NCBI RefSeq assembly: GCF_000400465.1
Contig: NW_008806286.1
Span: 188,762 to 252,761 of the forward strand
DNA length: 64,000 nucleotides
Source of the DNA: Wallemia ichthyophaga EXF-994
Taxonomy: Eukaryota > Basidiomycota > Wallemiomycetes > Wallemiales > Wallemiaceae
Reading direction: 5' to 3'
Position 1 is the stretch's first letter. Every line of letters begins with the position of its first letter. Shown here one piece after another: positions 11,201 to 21,087 of the stretch. Both the position numbers and the translations under genes were made by a program. The notes beneath the pieces were generated by a model. It had not been told where the DNA came from, made no database searches, and saw only the letters and a list, made by a program, of their open reading frames with translations.

Positions 11201-13117
11201 ATGACCAACCCACCCCCGCGACTAATCGCTCTCTCCCAATCCCAGCTAATCCTCATAAATGACGTTAACAAGCTCGATTACGTGGCTTTGAACAAGGATC
11301 TCAATTTACTCTTCAACTCCCCTAACAACCTCGTCTTGGCTGGTCATGACGGCGTTTTTCAATTTGATCCCTCAATTTCCAATTTATCAAATCTAGTTTT
11401 ACCTGTTACCGTTGAGTAGTTAATTTGACGCGTTATTCATCCCTTACTTACCCCCCACAAGTCCCCTTCCTCCCCACATCACATTGAACCAATCACCGCT
11501 ATTGACGCGTCTTCAAACACCCTCTACTTTGCTAGAGAACATAATGTTTACGCCTCTGATACTCTCCATAAGCGTATCCAACTCCTTTATCAAGGCCACA
11601 CTGGTATAATCCTAGAGCTATCCCTATCAACCCACCAAACCCACCTCGCTAGCTGCTCAAAAGCAGGCGCTTTAATCCTCCACGATTTGATCCAACACTC
11701 GTACCACATCCTTAATTACTCCCCACGTGAATCCTTATCCTGTTGCGCGTTTTCCCCGCACTTCAATTTCATCCTATGCACTGCTACTGCGTCAGGAACA
11801 CTCCTCATACACAACACGTCATTCTTAAATGACCCTCCTTACTTGATCTTCCCCAAGCTTCACCCCTCCCCAATCACCTCCATCGCCTACTCTCACGCTT
11901 CAAAATCTTTAATAGCAACTGTCTCAAAGGACGGCTGGATCGCTGTGATCGATATCGAGACTAAATCCGTAATAAGAGTCATCAACACCACTCACAATCT
12001 CACTTCACTAGCCTTCGAAGGCGCTCTTCTCGTAGCTGGTACTGCTGATGGTAGAATTTTCATTTACAATTTAAGATCTGGTTCATCTCCACAGACTATT
12101 AACTGCTCTAGCCATCCCATCGATGCACTCATCTTTCAAAAAGATAAGCGGAAGCCAGTTGGTCTTAAAGCGCGCGATTATGCTGTACATTTCGCTGAGC
12201 CGCTAGTGACTGATCAATCAAAGGATGATCGCTTGACACGTGATAAAAAGAGCAACTCTTCTTCTAACCTCTCAGCGTTAGCGATGAATCCTGCTCGCCA
12301 TTCACTATCCTCTCTCATATCTTCAAGTGCAGTTCCACTACCACCTTCTAAAGATCCACCAAGAGACACACAAAAAGATACACAAAACAAAGAACTTTCA
12401 ACTCAAAACCTACCAGTGTACATGCCCTCAAGCGCAGGTGCACTGCGTCCTAACGCCAATCTCACCGATAAAGTTAACTCTGACGAGCAACTTCATACAA
12501 GATCTAGGCGTACATCTGGCAACGCCGTCTCTCAACCACGTCCAGTCTCTATGGCCAACAGCACAGACAGTCACCTCGCCACAGTTAATGCCTCACTTAA
12601 TCCAAATGCTAGTCTACCAAGAAGGCGCAGACATAGCAGCAGATCTGAGAATAGACCGCGCATCGATGAGGTAGATTGGTTTAAGGATCTTCGAGAGAAT
12701 CGAGAGAAAGAAAAGACTTCGAAGCAAACAGCTGCGCCGGTTAGTTATCACAACAACAGTTTAAAAAGGAGTGGAAGCAGCAGCTCGTTGCGTCAATACG
12801 GCCACAATCATAGCCGCACCAATTCCATTGACAGGAACGCTGAGAAACCGGCATCCTTACAATCCACTCAGCCGTCACAAGAGGAAACGCTCAAAAAGTT
12901 GATTGAAAGCGCCAACGCTCTGAGCTTAAGCACTGAAATTCAGAAAGCTAGGGATGTACTGGAAGTGGGTGTCGTGAATTTTATTTTTAACATACTAACG
13001 AACAGCTCTCAGGGTGATTACAAAATCAAACTAGAGAGTTACTCTCAAGAGATACGTAAGCTTCGTTCAGAAAATGCACTGCTCAGGAGAGAAAACGATA
13101 GAATTCGGCGACAATGA
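11201..13117 (+). CDS. WD40 protein with C-terminal coiled coil, NEDD1-like
   Basis: Three exons (11201-11410, 11462-12964, 13013-13117) give 605 residues. The first half folds as WD40 repeats (for example HPSPITSIAYSHASKSLIATVSKDGWIAVIDIET). A Ser/Arg-rich disordered region follows, and the last 35 residues form a coiled coil (IRKLRSENALLRREN). This layout is that of NEDD1, the gamma-tubulin ring recruitment factor, but I assign it only by architecture. The second intron (12965-13012) is 48 nt, has no stop codon and carries a perfect TACTAAC branch site, so its retention would go unnoticed in a naive gene model. Confidence 0.7.
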
Positions 13118-14527
13118 ATCGGATTATACCAATAAAAGTGATCTGACATAGTAGGCTAGGATGAGCCTCCTCTTATGTGGATTACATAATAATGTAGTAT
13201 ACACTTCAACTCTTTCCCCCCTTTTCCCCAAAACCATAACATCACAAGCGATGAAATATAAGTTATAATAGTCTTAATATCAAACAGTTGTATTATTTTA
13301 AATTATCAATACACGCAGTCATACACGCATCATAGCATCAATTGATTGAGTTTGACGTAGAAATTTTTAGCTCGCTGCAAGCTATTAGCACCACTTTAAG
13401 AGGGCAGAGAGTTTTGAGCGGTCAACCTATATTTCAGGTAGGTATTCATAATGAGGCTTCGTCAAATTAATTGAATCTGGTCAAGGCACCCTGCAAATAA
13501 CCAAGTAAAAAAAGATTACGAATGCAGAGATACCATATAATGACAATTTGAACAATTTAACAAGATAATCGATTTTAACACGCCTTCAGCATTCCAAATT
13601 CATCCTCATATCAGGCCTCCCCTTAATAACCACTAACTTGAAATTCTCCCCTACCACCTAGTTCATCTCAGATGGTGATTTAAAAGTTATGATGATCTCC
13701 AAATAAAATAGCTTGATAGATAGCTGTGGCTGGGAAGAAAAGCAATTAGCCAGATTTATATCTTTGGTGCACCGAATTGCACTCAGCACGCCGATCGGAA
13801 ACAATGGTCCGAAATCGCTTTAGAGCTCGCTATACGATAGATATGGTCGACTACACGCGATTTATCGATAGGGTGAAACTTCTCTAGCTGAAGGAGACCG
13901 CCAACACACAAAATTCTCTTTTATTCGGCTTGATAATCGCGATTTACGTTTTATGACTTGGCGTCCACAGGGCTTAATGCCGGCTCCAGGGAAAAAGTAA
14001 GGTCGTTCTGGATTATCGCAAGAGTATTAACTGCGATTTACGCAAAGAAAGGAGGGTCCACCCAGCCCTGAAATCGGGGGTTAGGTCGACCAAATGCATT
14101 TCGACATTTCAAATAATGGGAGTGTGAAGGCGATTAAGGCTGCTTTGGAATCTCAGAAAGTATTTTATTTGGAATTTTAATTTTAGATACCGCTTTATAC
14201 TCCCTGAAACATGTGACATCTATCAGGACAAGTACAAAGCACATAACTAAGCCATTCATCATAGACAAACTATAATTTATCGCAAAATCAGTCGCTACTG
14301 GAGGATACCAATATTACTCAATTTTGCATTAACTACAGTGCTATTGGAAATACGCAATTGAGCATGCCATTCTGTGACCACATCACTACTTGAATTCATG
14401 CATATCGCGCACTGGAAGTCGTTCGTAAGTCGAACTCAAGATAGTTAAACTGTTGAATATAAGTAAAGCGTTTTATGAAAATCATCTATACAAGCGTCAT
14501 ATATCTAGTCGATCTCAACCACAAGGC
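13118..14527. other. Gene-poor stretch
   Basis: These 1.4 kb between the WD40 gene and prefoldin 4 hold no long frame on either strand. One frame near 14003-14040 reads VVLDYRKSIN, which recalls the DYRKLN motif of Ty3/Gypsy reverse transcriptases. It is too short to call, so this may be decayed transposon sequence. Confidence 0.4.
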
Positions 14528-15176
14528 TTATCTATCAAGGTTGATGGAATCCTAGTATATCTGTTAGCAGTAATCTAATATTTCACACCCAGCCCACCTT
14601 GAACTTGCTCTTCAGATGCACCTTCAATTCCGACATACTCCTCTCACAATCCTCAGCTCGGGATTTGAGTCCATCGATAATGGCGTCCAGAGCGTTGCAA
14701 TCGGCCTCAATTTGCGACTGAGCTTTCTCTAGACTTATGTACACGAAAGAGTCACCAAGTTTGTATCTTTAAGAAGAGTAAGGACGTTATTTGGTACACA
14801 GCTCGGTTACTCACAACACGGGCTGATCTTCGTCAGCCAATTCCAATTCCATACTCAAGTCATCTATCTGCTCTCTTTCAGTCTGTGCGCGCTCTTTGTT
14901 AGCTTTGTGATTACCAGTGATAGCAGCTGCATACTTTTTTATCTGTCAACGCTTCTTCAATGTCTTCGAGGCGTTTGTTGTACTTTGAGAATTCATTTAT
15001 TCTCGACTGGTCCTCTAATTGCCTGTGAGTGGAGTGTATTGAATATAAGTATCACTACTAACGCCATGTAACTTCCTCTGAAGCGTCTTCTTGGTTTTTC
15101 TCGAGCTGTTGCACAATGTAAACACAATGTGGCTCTTTACTGTACGGCAAATCCTCACCATACTCAGCGATGACAT
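14528..15176 (-). CDS. GIM3: Prefoldin subunit 4
   Basis: Prefoldin is a hexameric co-chaperone that hands nascent actin and tubulin to CCT. The gene is cut into six exons: 15176-15159, 15105-15063, 15014-14935, 14882-14815, 14766-14598 and 14551-14528. Joined they keep frame and give 133 residues, the family's normal size. The product shows VTWQDQSRINEFSKYN, the beta-hairpin segment LELADEDQPVLYKLGDSF and the C-terminus KFKDSINLDR, all aligned with yeast Gim3. Three introns show CTAAC-like branch sites. Unspliced, the locus looks frameshifted, so it is easily missed. Confidence 0.88.
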
Positions 15177-15269
15177 GTTCACCTAATCAAATCACTTGGA
15201 TCAAGTCAAGCAGGTTGATCCGCTACGACGACCAAATCAGGAATAAAAATCAGTGAAATCCAAAGGAAA

Positions 15270-16656
15270 ATGGATCCAGTGGATATTATTAATAGGGCTA
15301 ATATAAAAAAAACATGGTTAATGACCCAGCCCATCAAGTATATATACATATTCGGCGTATGCTTATCTATAGCACTCTTATCACCAATTTGGGCACTTAT
15401 TGATTATCCACTTAGTAACAGGCCAAACAAGGATTGGCCTTTGAGTAGATGTATACGCATTCGAGCATTTAGAATGATTGAACCCGTCATACCGCTCTGC
15501 GCATTCGATAGAGATTTGGGGAGGATACCAACAGAGCTACCTTACGCACATCTACTTAAGCGGTCTAAGTTTACCTATATACCTCCACTTGCAGAGGAGT
15601 ATATCAGTGGGTGGCTTCGCAATCTCATTGAGAGTGTGGAAACGCTTCGGATAGAGAATGAGACAAAAGTCGGTGTTATTAATGAAAGATGGCTGCAGGA
15701 TTACACACCAAAATTGGAAACATGTAGGCCAATTCAAATACCCTGTTACGTCTACTTTGATGAAAGAGTCTCACCTGCAAAAGCATCAACACTTGACTTA
15801 AACTTGGATTTGGAGGAAGATGATAAAGTCATGTTGCAGTTTCACGGCGGTGGATATATTGTAGGCAGTGCTCACGAAAACGATGTGACAGCAACGCTTT
15901 GTAAAGACTTTATCAAGTTTGGGTCAGTCAAGAAAATATTTAGCGTAGATTATAGATTAGCGTGGTATGCTCCATTCCCAGCTGCTCTGATAGATGCTAT
16001 CAGCTCGTGGTCTTACCTGGTTAACCAACTTGAAATCAAACCACATCAGATAGTATTTAGTGGTGACAGCGCAGGTGCTAATCTCGCACTCGCATTGACA
16101 AGATATTTGATAGAAAACGAACTGCCGGGACCTTCAGGTTTAGTACTACATTCACCGTGGTCAGATATGACATTTTCACGTAGAGTGATGTCTACTTCAT
16201 TCACCACGAACAAATACAAGGATATTCTCGAATCAACATTTTCGCCTTATGCCGTCAAGATGCTGACGCGTTATGTGGGAGTTGAGATGATTAATTCAGT
16301 GTATCTATCACCAATGTCTCAACGGAATGGTAAGGATGTTGAAACATTCAAACAATTTCCGTCAACGTTCATAATTGCTGGTGAATGTGAGATGTTACTG
16401 GATGAGTGCGTTGATTTGCACGAATCAATGATTAGAAGTGGCGTTGGATGTAGATTGCACATTGTTGGCCGTGGTGTACATGATCCAGCCATGTTCAGCT
16501 CATGGCAAGAACCAGAACGGAGTGAAATGTTTTATACATTAGCAAGGTAAGTACTACAAGAATAATTGATATCGATATTGAAAAATAAAACGCAGCTGGA
16601 TTGATGGATTATTTGGGGTTCCCAAACCGGATTACGGGGATTCAAATCAAGTTTAA
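15270..16656 (+). CDS. Alpha/beta hydrolase, HSL-type esterase/lipase
   Basis: Two exons (15270-16546 and 16596-16656) give 445 residues. There is an N-terminal membrane segment at about residues 20-42. The oxyanion motif FHGGGYIVGSAHE and the nucleophile elbow GDSAGAN mark the hormone-sensitive-lipase branch. An Asp near ECEMLLDE and a late His in GVHDPAMF complete a plausible triad. Such proteins are steryl or short-chain esterases; the substrate cannot be read from sequence. It is divergent from prefoldin 4, with 93 bp between start codons. Confidence 0.82.
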
Positions 16657-16684
16657 AGATGTAAAAATCATGTAAATTGTATTT

Positions 16685-16891
16685 TCAAATACCCAAACGC
16701 TGTTCCATAGTTTGCTGCTGACGACGTTTCTCATTTGCTTCGATAGCGTTGTATGGTGTACTGCTATCAATGCTTCTATCGAGGCTAGTATCTTGGCCGT
16801 CTCTTTGGAAATTCTTTTTATTCAAATCTTTTGAGAAATCCAATAAATCTTGTTGGGTTAGCGCTATCTTTGTCGGATCGCGTCTGAGCAT
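16685..16891 (-). CDS. CDC26: Anaphase-promoting complex subunit Cdc26 (APC12)
   Basis: This is a single exon of 68 residues. The N-terminus MLRRDPTKIALTQQDL matches the conserved MLRR-PT-I-L start of Cdc26, the peptide that threads through the TPR groove of APC6/Cdc16 and stabilises it. The rest is polar and unstructured, with EQRLGI at the end. Length and start fit the family, whose conserved part is limited to the first dozen residues. It is convergent with the hydrolase and divergent from the CPA1 leader. Confidence 0.8.
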   Translation of the reverse strand: MLRRDPTKIALTQQDLLDFSKDLNKKNFQRDGQDTSLDRSIDSSTPYNAIEANEKRRQQQTMEQRLGI

Positions 16892-16945
16892 TCTGATTGG
16901 TCAATTTTGAAGAGAGGCGAAGAGAAGAAATTTCACAAAGCGGAA

Positions 16946-17086
16946 ATGTTCTTCTCGTACACCCAAGTGCATGCTTCTTACTGGCACAACATCTGGAGAG
17001 TAAGTAAAGCGTTAGACCAAGGAATCAATCTAATCAGAGTATTTAGCTACATTTCTGACGCTGTATACAAATCACTCAATTACTAA
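16946..17086 (+). promoter_or_regulatory. uORF in the CPA1 leader, candidate arginine attenuator peptide
   Basis: An ATG at 16946 opens a 46-codon frame that stops at 17084-17086, two bases before the CPA1 ATG. It contains a good intron (17000-17037, GTAAGT donor, 38 nt). If spliced, the frame becomes 20 codons ending WHNIWRSI, stop at 17044-17046. In ascomycetes the arginine-specific CPS small subunit mRNA has a uORF of about 24 codons with a DHLWR/DHIWK core that stalls ribosomes with arginine. The HNIWR core resembles it, but the conserved Asp of the QDY motif is absent. The role is inferred. Confidence 0.5.
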
Positions 17087-17088
17087 GA

Positions 17089-18309
17089 ATGTTACTCAAG
17101 CAATTTGCTAAACAAATCAATCTCAATTCAATTCGTCAATTCGCAACTCAAGCCAGTTTGACTCAATTCAATCCAGCCACTCTTCACTTGAAGTCTGGCC
17201 AATCCTTCTCCGGGCGTGGATTCGGTGCAAATAACTCAAGCTTTGGTGAAACTGTATTCACCACCTCAGTTACATCTTACACAGAATCTATGACTGATCC
17301 TTCTTACAAAGGTCAGCTCTTGGTTTTCACTACTCCTTTGATTGGTAATTATGGTGTACCAAAAAACCCTTCCGGTGATCAAGGTCAATTTACTCCTGAA
17401 ATGATGTTAGAATCTTCTGGTATTCAATGTTCAGGTGTTGTTGTTGCTGACGTCGCCGAGAAATTTTCACACTATGAAGCTGTTGAAAGCTTACACGATT
17501 GGTGTAAGAGACATAATATACCTGGTATCACAGGTGTTGACACTCGCGCCATTACAACGATTTTGAGAGATCAAGGTACTACTCTTGGTCAGATCGCTGT
17601 TGGAGAGACACATGAAACAAAGCCTGTTGAATATTTTGATCCATCACCTATCAATTTAATTGCAGAAGCTAGCACCAAGTCACCATACACTATAAATGAA
17701 AATGGCGATGTACACGTCGCCATCATGGACTTTGGATCAAAGGCAAACATTATTAGATCACTTATTAAAAGAAATGCAAAGGTCACAGTGTTGCCTTGGG
17801 ACTACGACTTCCATAGTAACAGAGATAGCTTTGATGCGCTCTTTTTGTCAAATGGACCAGGTGATCCACGTCATGCATCAGTAGCTGTCGAGAACCTCAA
17901 GAAGACAATTCAAGATTACAAGAAGCCAATATTTGGTATTTGTATGGGTCATCAGTTACTTGGTTTGGCAGCAGGTTTGGAAGCTTACAGAATGACTTTT
18001 GGTAACAGAGGACACAACCAACCAGTTTTAGCGTTGGGTAGTTCAGGATCGATAAAGCAAGGTAGAGTTTATGTGACGTCGCAAAATCATCAGTACGCAC
18101 TAAAGTTGGAGGAGCAGTTCCCAAGTGGATGGGAACCGTTCTTCATCAACTGCAATGATTCGTCTGTTGAGGGAATCAAGTCTAGCGAGGATTCAGGTAG
18201 AAAGATATGGGGAGTACAATTCCACCCTGAAGCGTACGGAGGACCATTAGATACGATAGAAATGTTTAGCGATTTCGTAAACTCAGCTAAGAGGATGCAA
18301 AATTCATAG
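17089..18309 (+). CDS. CPA1: Carbamoyl-phosphate synthase, arginine-specific small chain
   Basis: This glutaminase subunit supplies ammonia to the large chain for arginine biosynthesis. It is a single exon of 406 residues. The first 22 or so residues are basic and amphipathic (LLKQFAKQINLNSIRQFATQ), a mitochondrial presequence. The small-chain N-terminal domain follows, then a class I glutamine amidotransferase with the nucleophile elbow GICMGHQ and the HPEAYGGP histidine/glutamate pair. The upstream uORF suggests translational control by arginine. It is convergent with the CHCHD5-like gene, six bases apart. Confidence 0.95.
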   Translation: MLLKQFAKQINLNSIRQFATQASLTQFNPATLHLKSGQSFSGRGFGANNSSFGETVFTTSVTSYTESMTDPSYKGQLLVFTTPLIGNYGVPKNPSGDQGQFTPEMMLESSGIQCSGVVVADVAEKFSHYEAVESLHDWCKRHNIPGITGVDTRAITTILRDQGTTLGQIAVGETHETKPVEYFDPSPINLIAEASTKSPYTINENGDVHVAIMDFGSKANIIRSLIKRNAKVTVLPWDYDFHSNRDSFDALFLSNGPGDPRHASVAVENLKKTIQDYKKPIFGICMGHQLLGLAAGLEAYRMTFGNRGHNQPVLALGSSGSIKQGRVYVTSQNHQYALKLEEQFPSGWEPFFINCNDSSVEGIKSSEDSGRKIWGVQFHPEAYGGPLDTIEMFSDFVNSAKRMQNS

Positions 18310-18315
18310 AATAAA

Positions 18316-18684
18316 TTATTTAAATGATGCAATAACTTGATCAGTACATTCGTATAAAGACTTTAGAGTTGAAACGCATTCCTTCTCAAGAGTTTCGTCG
18401 GAGCTATTTTTGTGCTTTTGAAGACAAGCGTCGTAGTCGTTGATAATATGACCACAGGATTGCTTAACGGCTTTGAGCTGAGGAACGCTGATAAGAGAGG
18501 GTCAGATGGAGGAAGAGCGAGTGAAGATATAGACCAACTTGTCATCAGCGCATTTAGTTAAATCTTCTCTTTGAGTTTTGCAGATGTTGTGCCAGTCATT
18601 GGATTGATTCTTGACGATACATTGCTGATAGTTATTCAGGAAAGTAGAGCACTTGTCTGCGACGATATCCAGGCTGCCTTCCAT
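18316..18684 (-). CDS. CHCHD5/Mix14-like protein with four CX9C motifs
   Basis: This is a small intermembrane-space protein imported by the Mia40 disulphide relay. Exon 1 codes for a pair of CX9C motifs (CSTFLNNYQQC and CKTQREDLTKC). After an intron, exon 2 codes for a second pair (CGHIINDYDAC and CVSTLKSLYEC). Two twin-CX9C units in about 100 residues is the CHCHD5 layout. I take the ATG at 18684 because the frame upstream has only a GTG. The start codon is 30 bp from the divergent cyclin C ATG. Confidence 0.8.
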
Positions 18685-18714
18685 CGTTATATGGTTATTT
18701 ACAGCCACCGTACA

Positions 18715-19434
18715 ATGAACTTTTGGGAGTCCACCCAGCTAAATAAAATAATAAATAAATCTGAATTGAACAAAATAAATAAATTAGATAAGACAGTGCT
18801 ACAGGGAGATTATTATAAGCTAGAGATTTATGCAATAAACACGCTTTATAAGTTTGGCAAGAAGATGACCAATAGGCAACGGGTGTTAAGTACAGCCGCA
18901 GTGTATTTGAAGAGGTTTTATCTGGAAAACAATTACTTAGAAACTGATTTGAATTTGATTATAATAACATGCTTATACTTATCAAGCAAGGTAGAGGAGT
19001 TACCTATTTCGATACGCGTACTATCTGCAGAGTCAAATAAGTACTTTAAGATGGAATATAGCCAGCAATCAATCGGTAAAATGGAATTTAATCTTATAAA
19101 CGATTTAGATTGCCAGCTGATAGTACATCACCCCTTAATTAAGCAGTTTAATATTGAAGACAGTATAAAATCTTTAAGTCATTATATACTCAACGATATC
19201 TACAAGACGAACATAATTCTACAATATCAGCCATACAACATTACAATCTCAATCATTATATTCGCTTACTCGATTCAATCCAAATTAAACCAGCCAATTC
19301 AGCTGCTTCGTGATCTAAACTGCGATTTAAGCGTGGTGGATGAAATTATAAAGCAGATATATAACTTCTATAGCACGCTACCAAATGTCGTTGACGATGA
19401 AATTAAATTGTTATACTTAAATTCTCACTTGTAA
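18715..19434 (+). CDS. SSN8: Cyclin C, Mediator kinase module
   Basis: The partner of CDK8/Srb10 in the Mediator kinase module. It is a single exon of 239 residues starting MNFWESTQL, which corresponds to the FW-S start of cyclin C. The first cyclin fold reads KMTNRQRVLSTAAVYLKRFY, LIIITCLYLSSKVEE; a second fold follows. The length matches fungal cyclin C without extension. An in-frame ATG further upstream (18691) exists but lies almost on the neighbour's start. Confidence 0.85.
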   Translation: MNFWESTQLNKIINKSELNKINKLDKTVLQGDYYKLEIYAINTLYKFGKKMTNRQRVLSTAAVYLKRFYLENNYLETDLNLIIITCLYLSSKVEELPISIRVLSAESNKYFKMEYSQQSIGKMEFNLINDLDCQLIVHHPLIKQFNIEDSIKSLSHYILNDIYKTNIILQYQPYNITISIIIFAYSIQSKLNQPIQLLRDLNCDLSVVDEIIKQIYNFYSTLPNVVDDEIKLLYLNSHL

Positions 19435-19470
19435 TTCATTTAAACGATTTCTTTCTTTTCAACTACTTCC

Positions 19471-20980
19471 ATGCTGAGTAGAATATCAAGGAATTTTAAA
19501 TTTGTTAGAAATATGTCCACAGTACCACTTCCTTCTGATTACAACTCTTTCCTCTACAAATCACTTAACCAAGCTGACCCTGAGATTGATCAAATCATCA
19601 AAGACGAAACTCATCGTCAATTCACCGGGTTAGAACTTATTGCCTCTGAAAATCTCACTTCCCTTGCCGTATTAGAAGCAAACGGCTCTATCCTCTCAAA
19701 CAAGTACTCTGAAGGTTTACCTGGCGCTCGTTACTACGGTGGCAATCAACACATTGACAGATTAGAAAAATTATGTCAAAAGAGAGCCTTGGAAGCTTTC
19801 GACTTGGATGAAAACGTCTGGGGCGTTAACGTACAACCTTACTCGTGCGTTCAAATACTTAACACTTTTCTATCTTCTGACTTACTTTTAAAGCGGCTCT
19901 ACTGCTAACTTTGCTGCTTTCACCGCTCTCTTACAACCTCAAGATAGAATTATGGGTTTAGGCTTGCCTGACGGTGGTCACCTTACTCACGGTTATTATA
20001 CCGCAAAGAAGAAGATCACTGCCTCTTCCATCTACTTCCAATCATTCCCTTACCAAGTCGACAGATCAACTGGTCTTATCGACTACGACACTTTGGAAAC
20101 CAACGCTAATCTTTTCAAGCCTCGCTTACTGGTTTGCGGTGGTTCTGCTTACCCTCGCGACTGGGACTACGAAAGATTGCGCAAGGTCGCTGACCAGCAT
20201 GGCTCTTACCTTTTAATGGACATGGCTCACATTTCCGGTTTGGTCTCTGGTAAAGTTCAAAACTCTCCATTCGATTTGTGTGATGTCGTCACTACTACTA
20301 CACATAAAACCTTGAGAGGTCCAAGAGCTGGTTTAATCTTCTTCCGTAAAGATAAGGAGTCCGATTTAGAATCAAGAGTTAATGCCGCTGTCTTCCCTGC
20401 TTGTCAAGGTGGTCCACACAACAACACTATCGCTGGTATCGCGGTTGCTTTGAAGCAAGCCTCCTCACCTGAATTCAAGGACTACGCAAAGGCTGTCATT
20501 GACAACAGCAGAATCATCGCTGAAGAACTCCTCAAACATGGCTACAAACTTCAAACATCTGGCTCCGATAACCACTTAGTGTTGTGGGATCTGAGACCTT
20601 TAGGTATTGCTGGCTCAAAGATTGAAACCATTTGCGATTTATTGCACATCACCCTCAATAAGAATGCTGTTGCCGGTGACACCTCCGCTGTCGTACCAGG
20701 TGGTGTAAGAATTGGTACAGCTGCTTTGACTTCTAGATCTATGAAGGGTGAAGAAATGAAGCAAGTCGCTCAATTCCTTCATCGTAGCGTTCAAATCGCG
20801 ATTGAAGCTCAAAAATTGGCTGGAAATAAATTATTGAAGAACTTTGTCAATGTCGTCAACACTAACGAAAAGATTAGCAACGATGTCAAGACTCTTAACA
20901 AGGAAGTTCACGACTTTAGTGTCAAATTCCCATTACCAGGTGTTCCAGACACTTCAGTCATCCAGCCACCAAGCGTTTAG
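19471..20980 (+). CDS. Serine hydroxymethyltransferase
   Basis: This PLP enzyme converts serine and tetrahydrofolate to glycine and methylene-THF. Two exons (19471-19844 and 19894-20980) join at QPYS/GSTAN to give 486 residues. Key motifs are [25 protein letters not shown] and the PLP-lysine site [12 protein letters not shown]. The first AUG adds a basic presequence ([14 protein letters not shown]); a second in-frame AUG at 19513 ([10 protein letters not shown]) looks like the start of cytosolic SHMT. One gene could therefore feed both mitochondrion and cytosol. The 5' leader is short, about 35 bp after cyclin C. Confidence 0.95.
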
Positions 20981-21087
20981 ATTCTCTAACCAACTGGATT
21001 TGTTTCGTTTTCAATTTGCAGAGGCTTATTTTTTTTTTTAAAAAAAGCTATTTCTCTCTCAAAATTTGTATAAAATTATGATACATT

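Noticed and set aside
14934-14941. Homopolymer frameshift in prefoldin 4
   Set aside because: A GTATGC donor directly after the A tract and a CTAAC branch give an intron that restores frame and family length.
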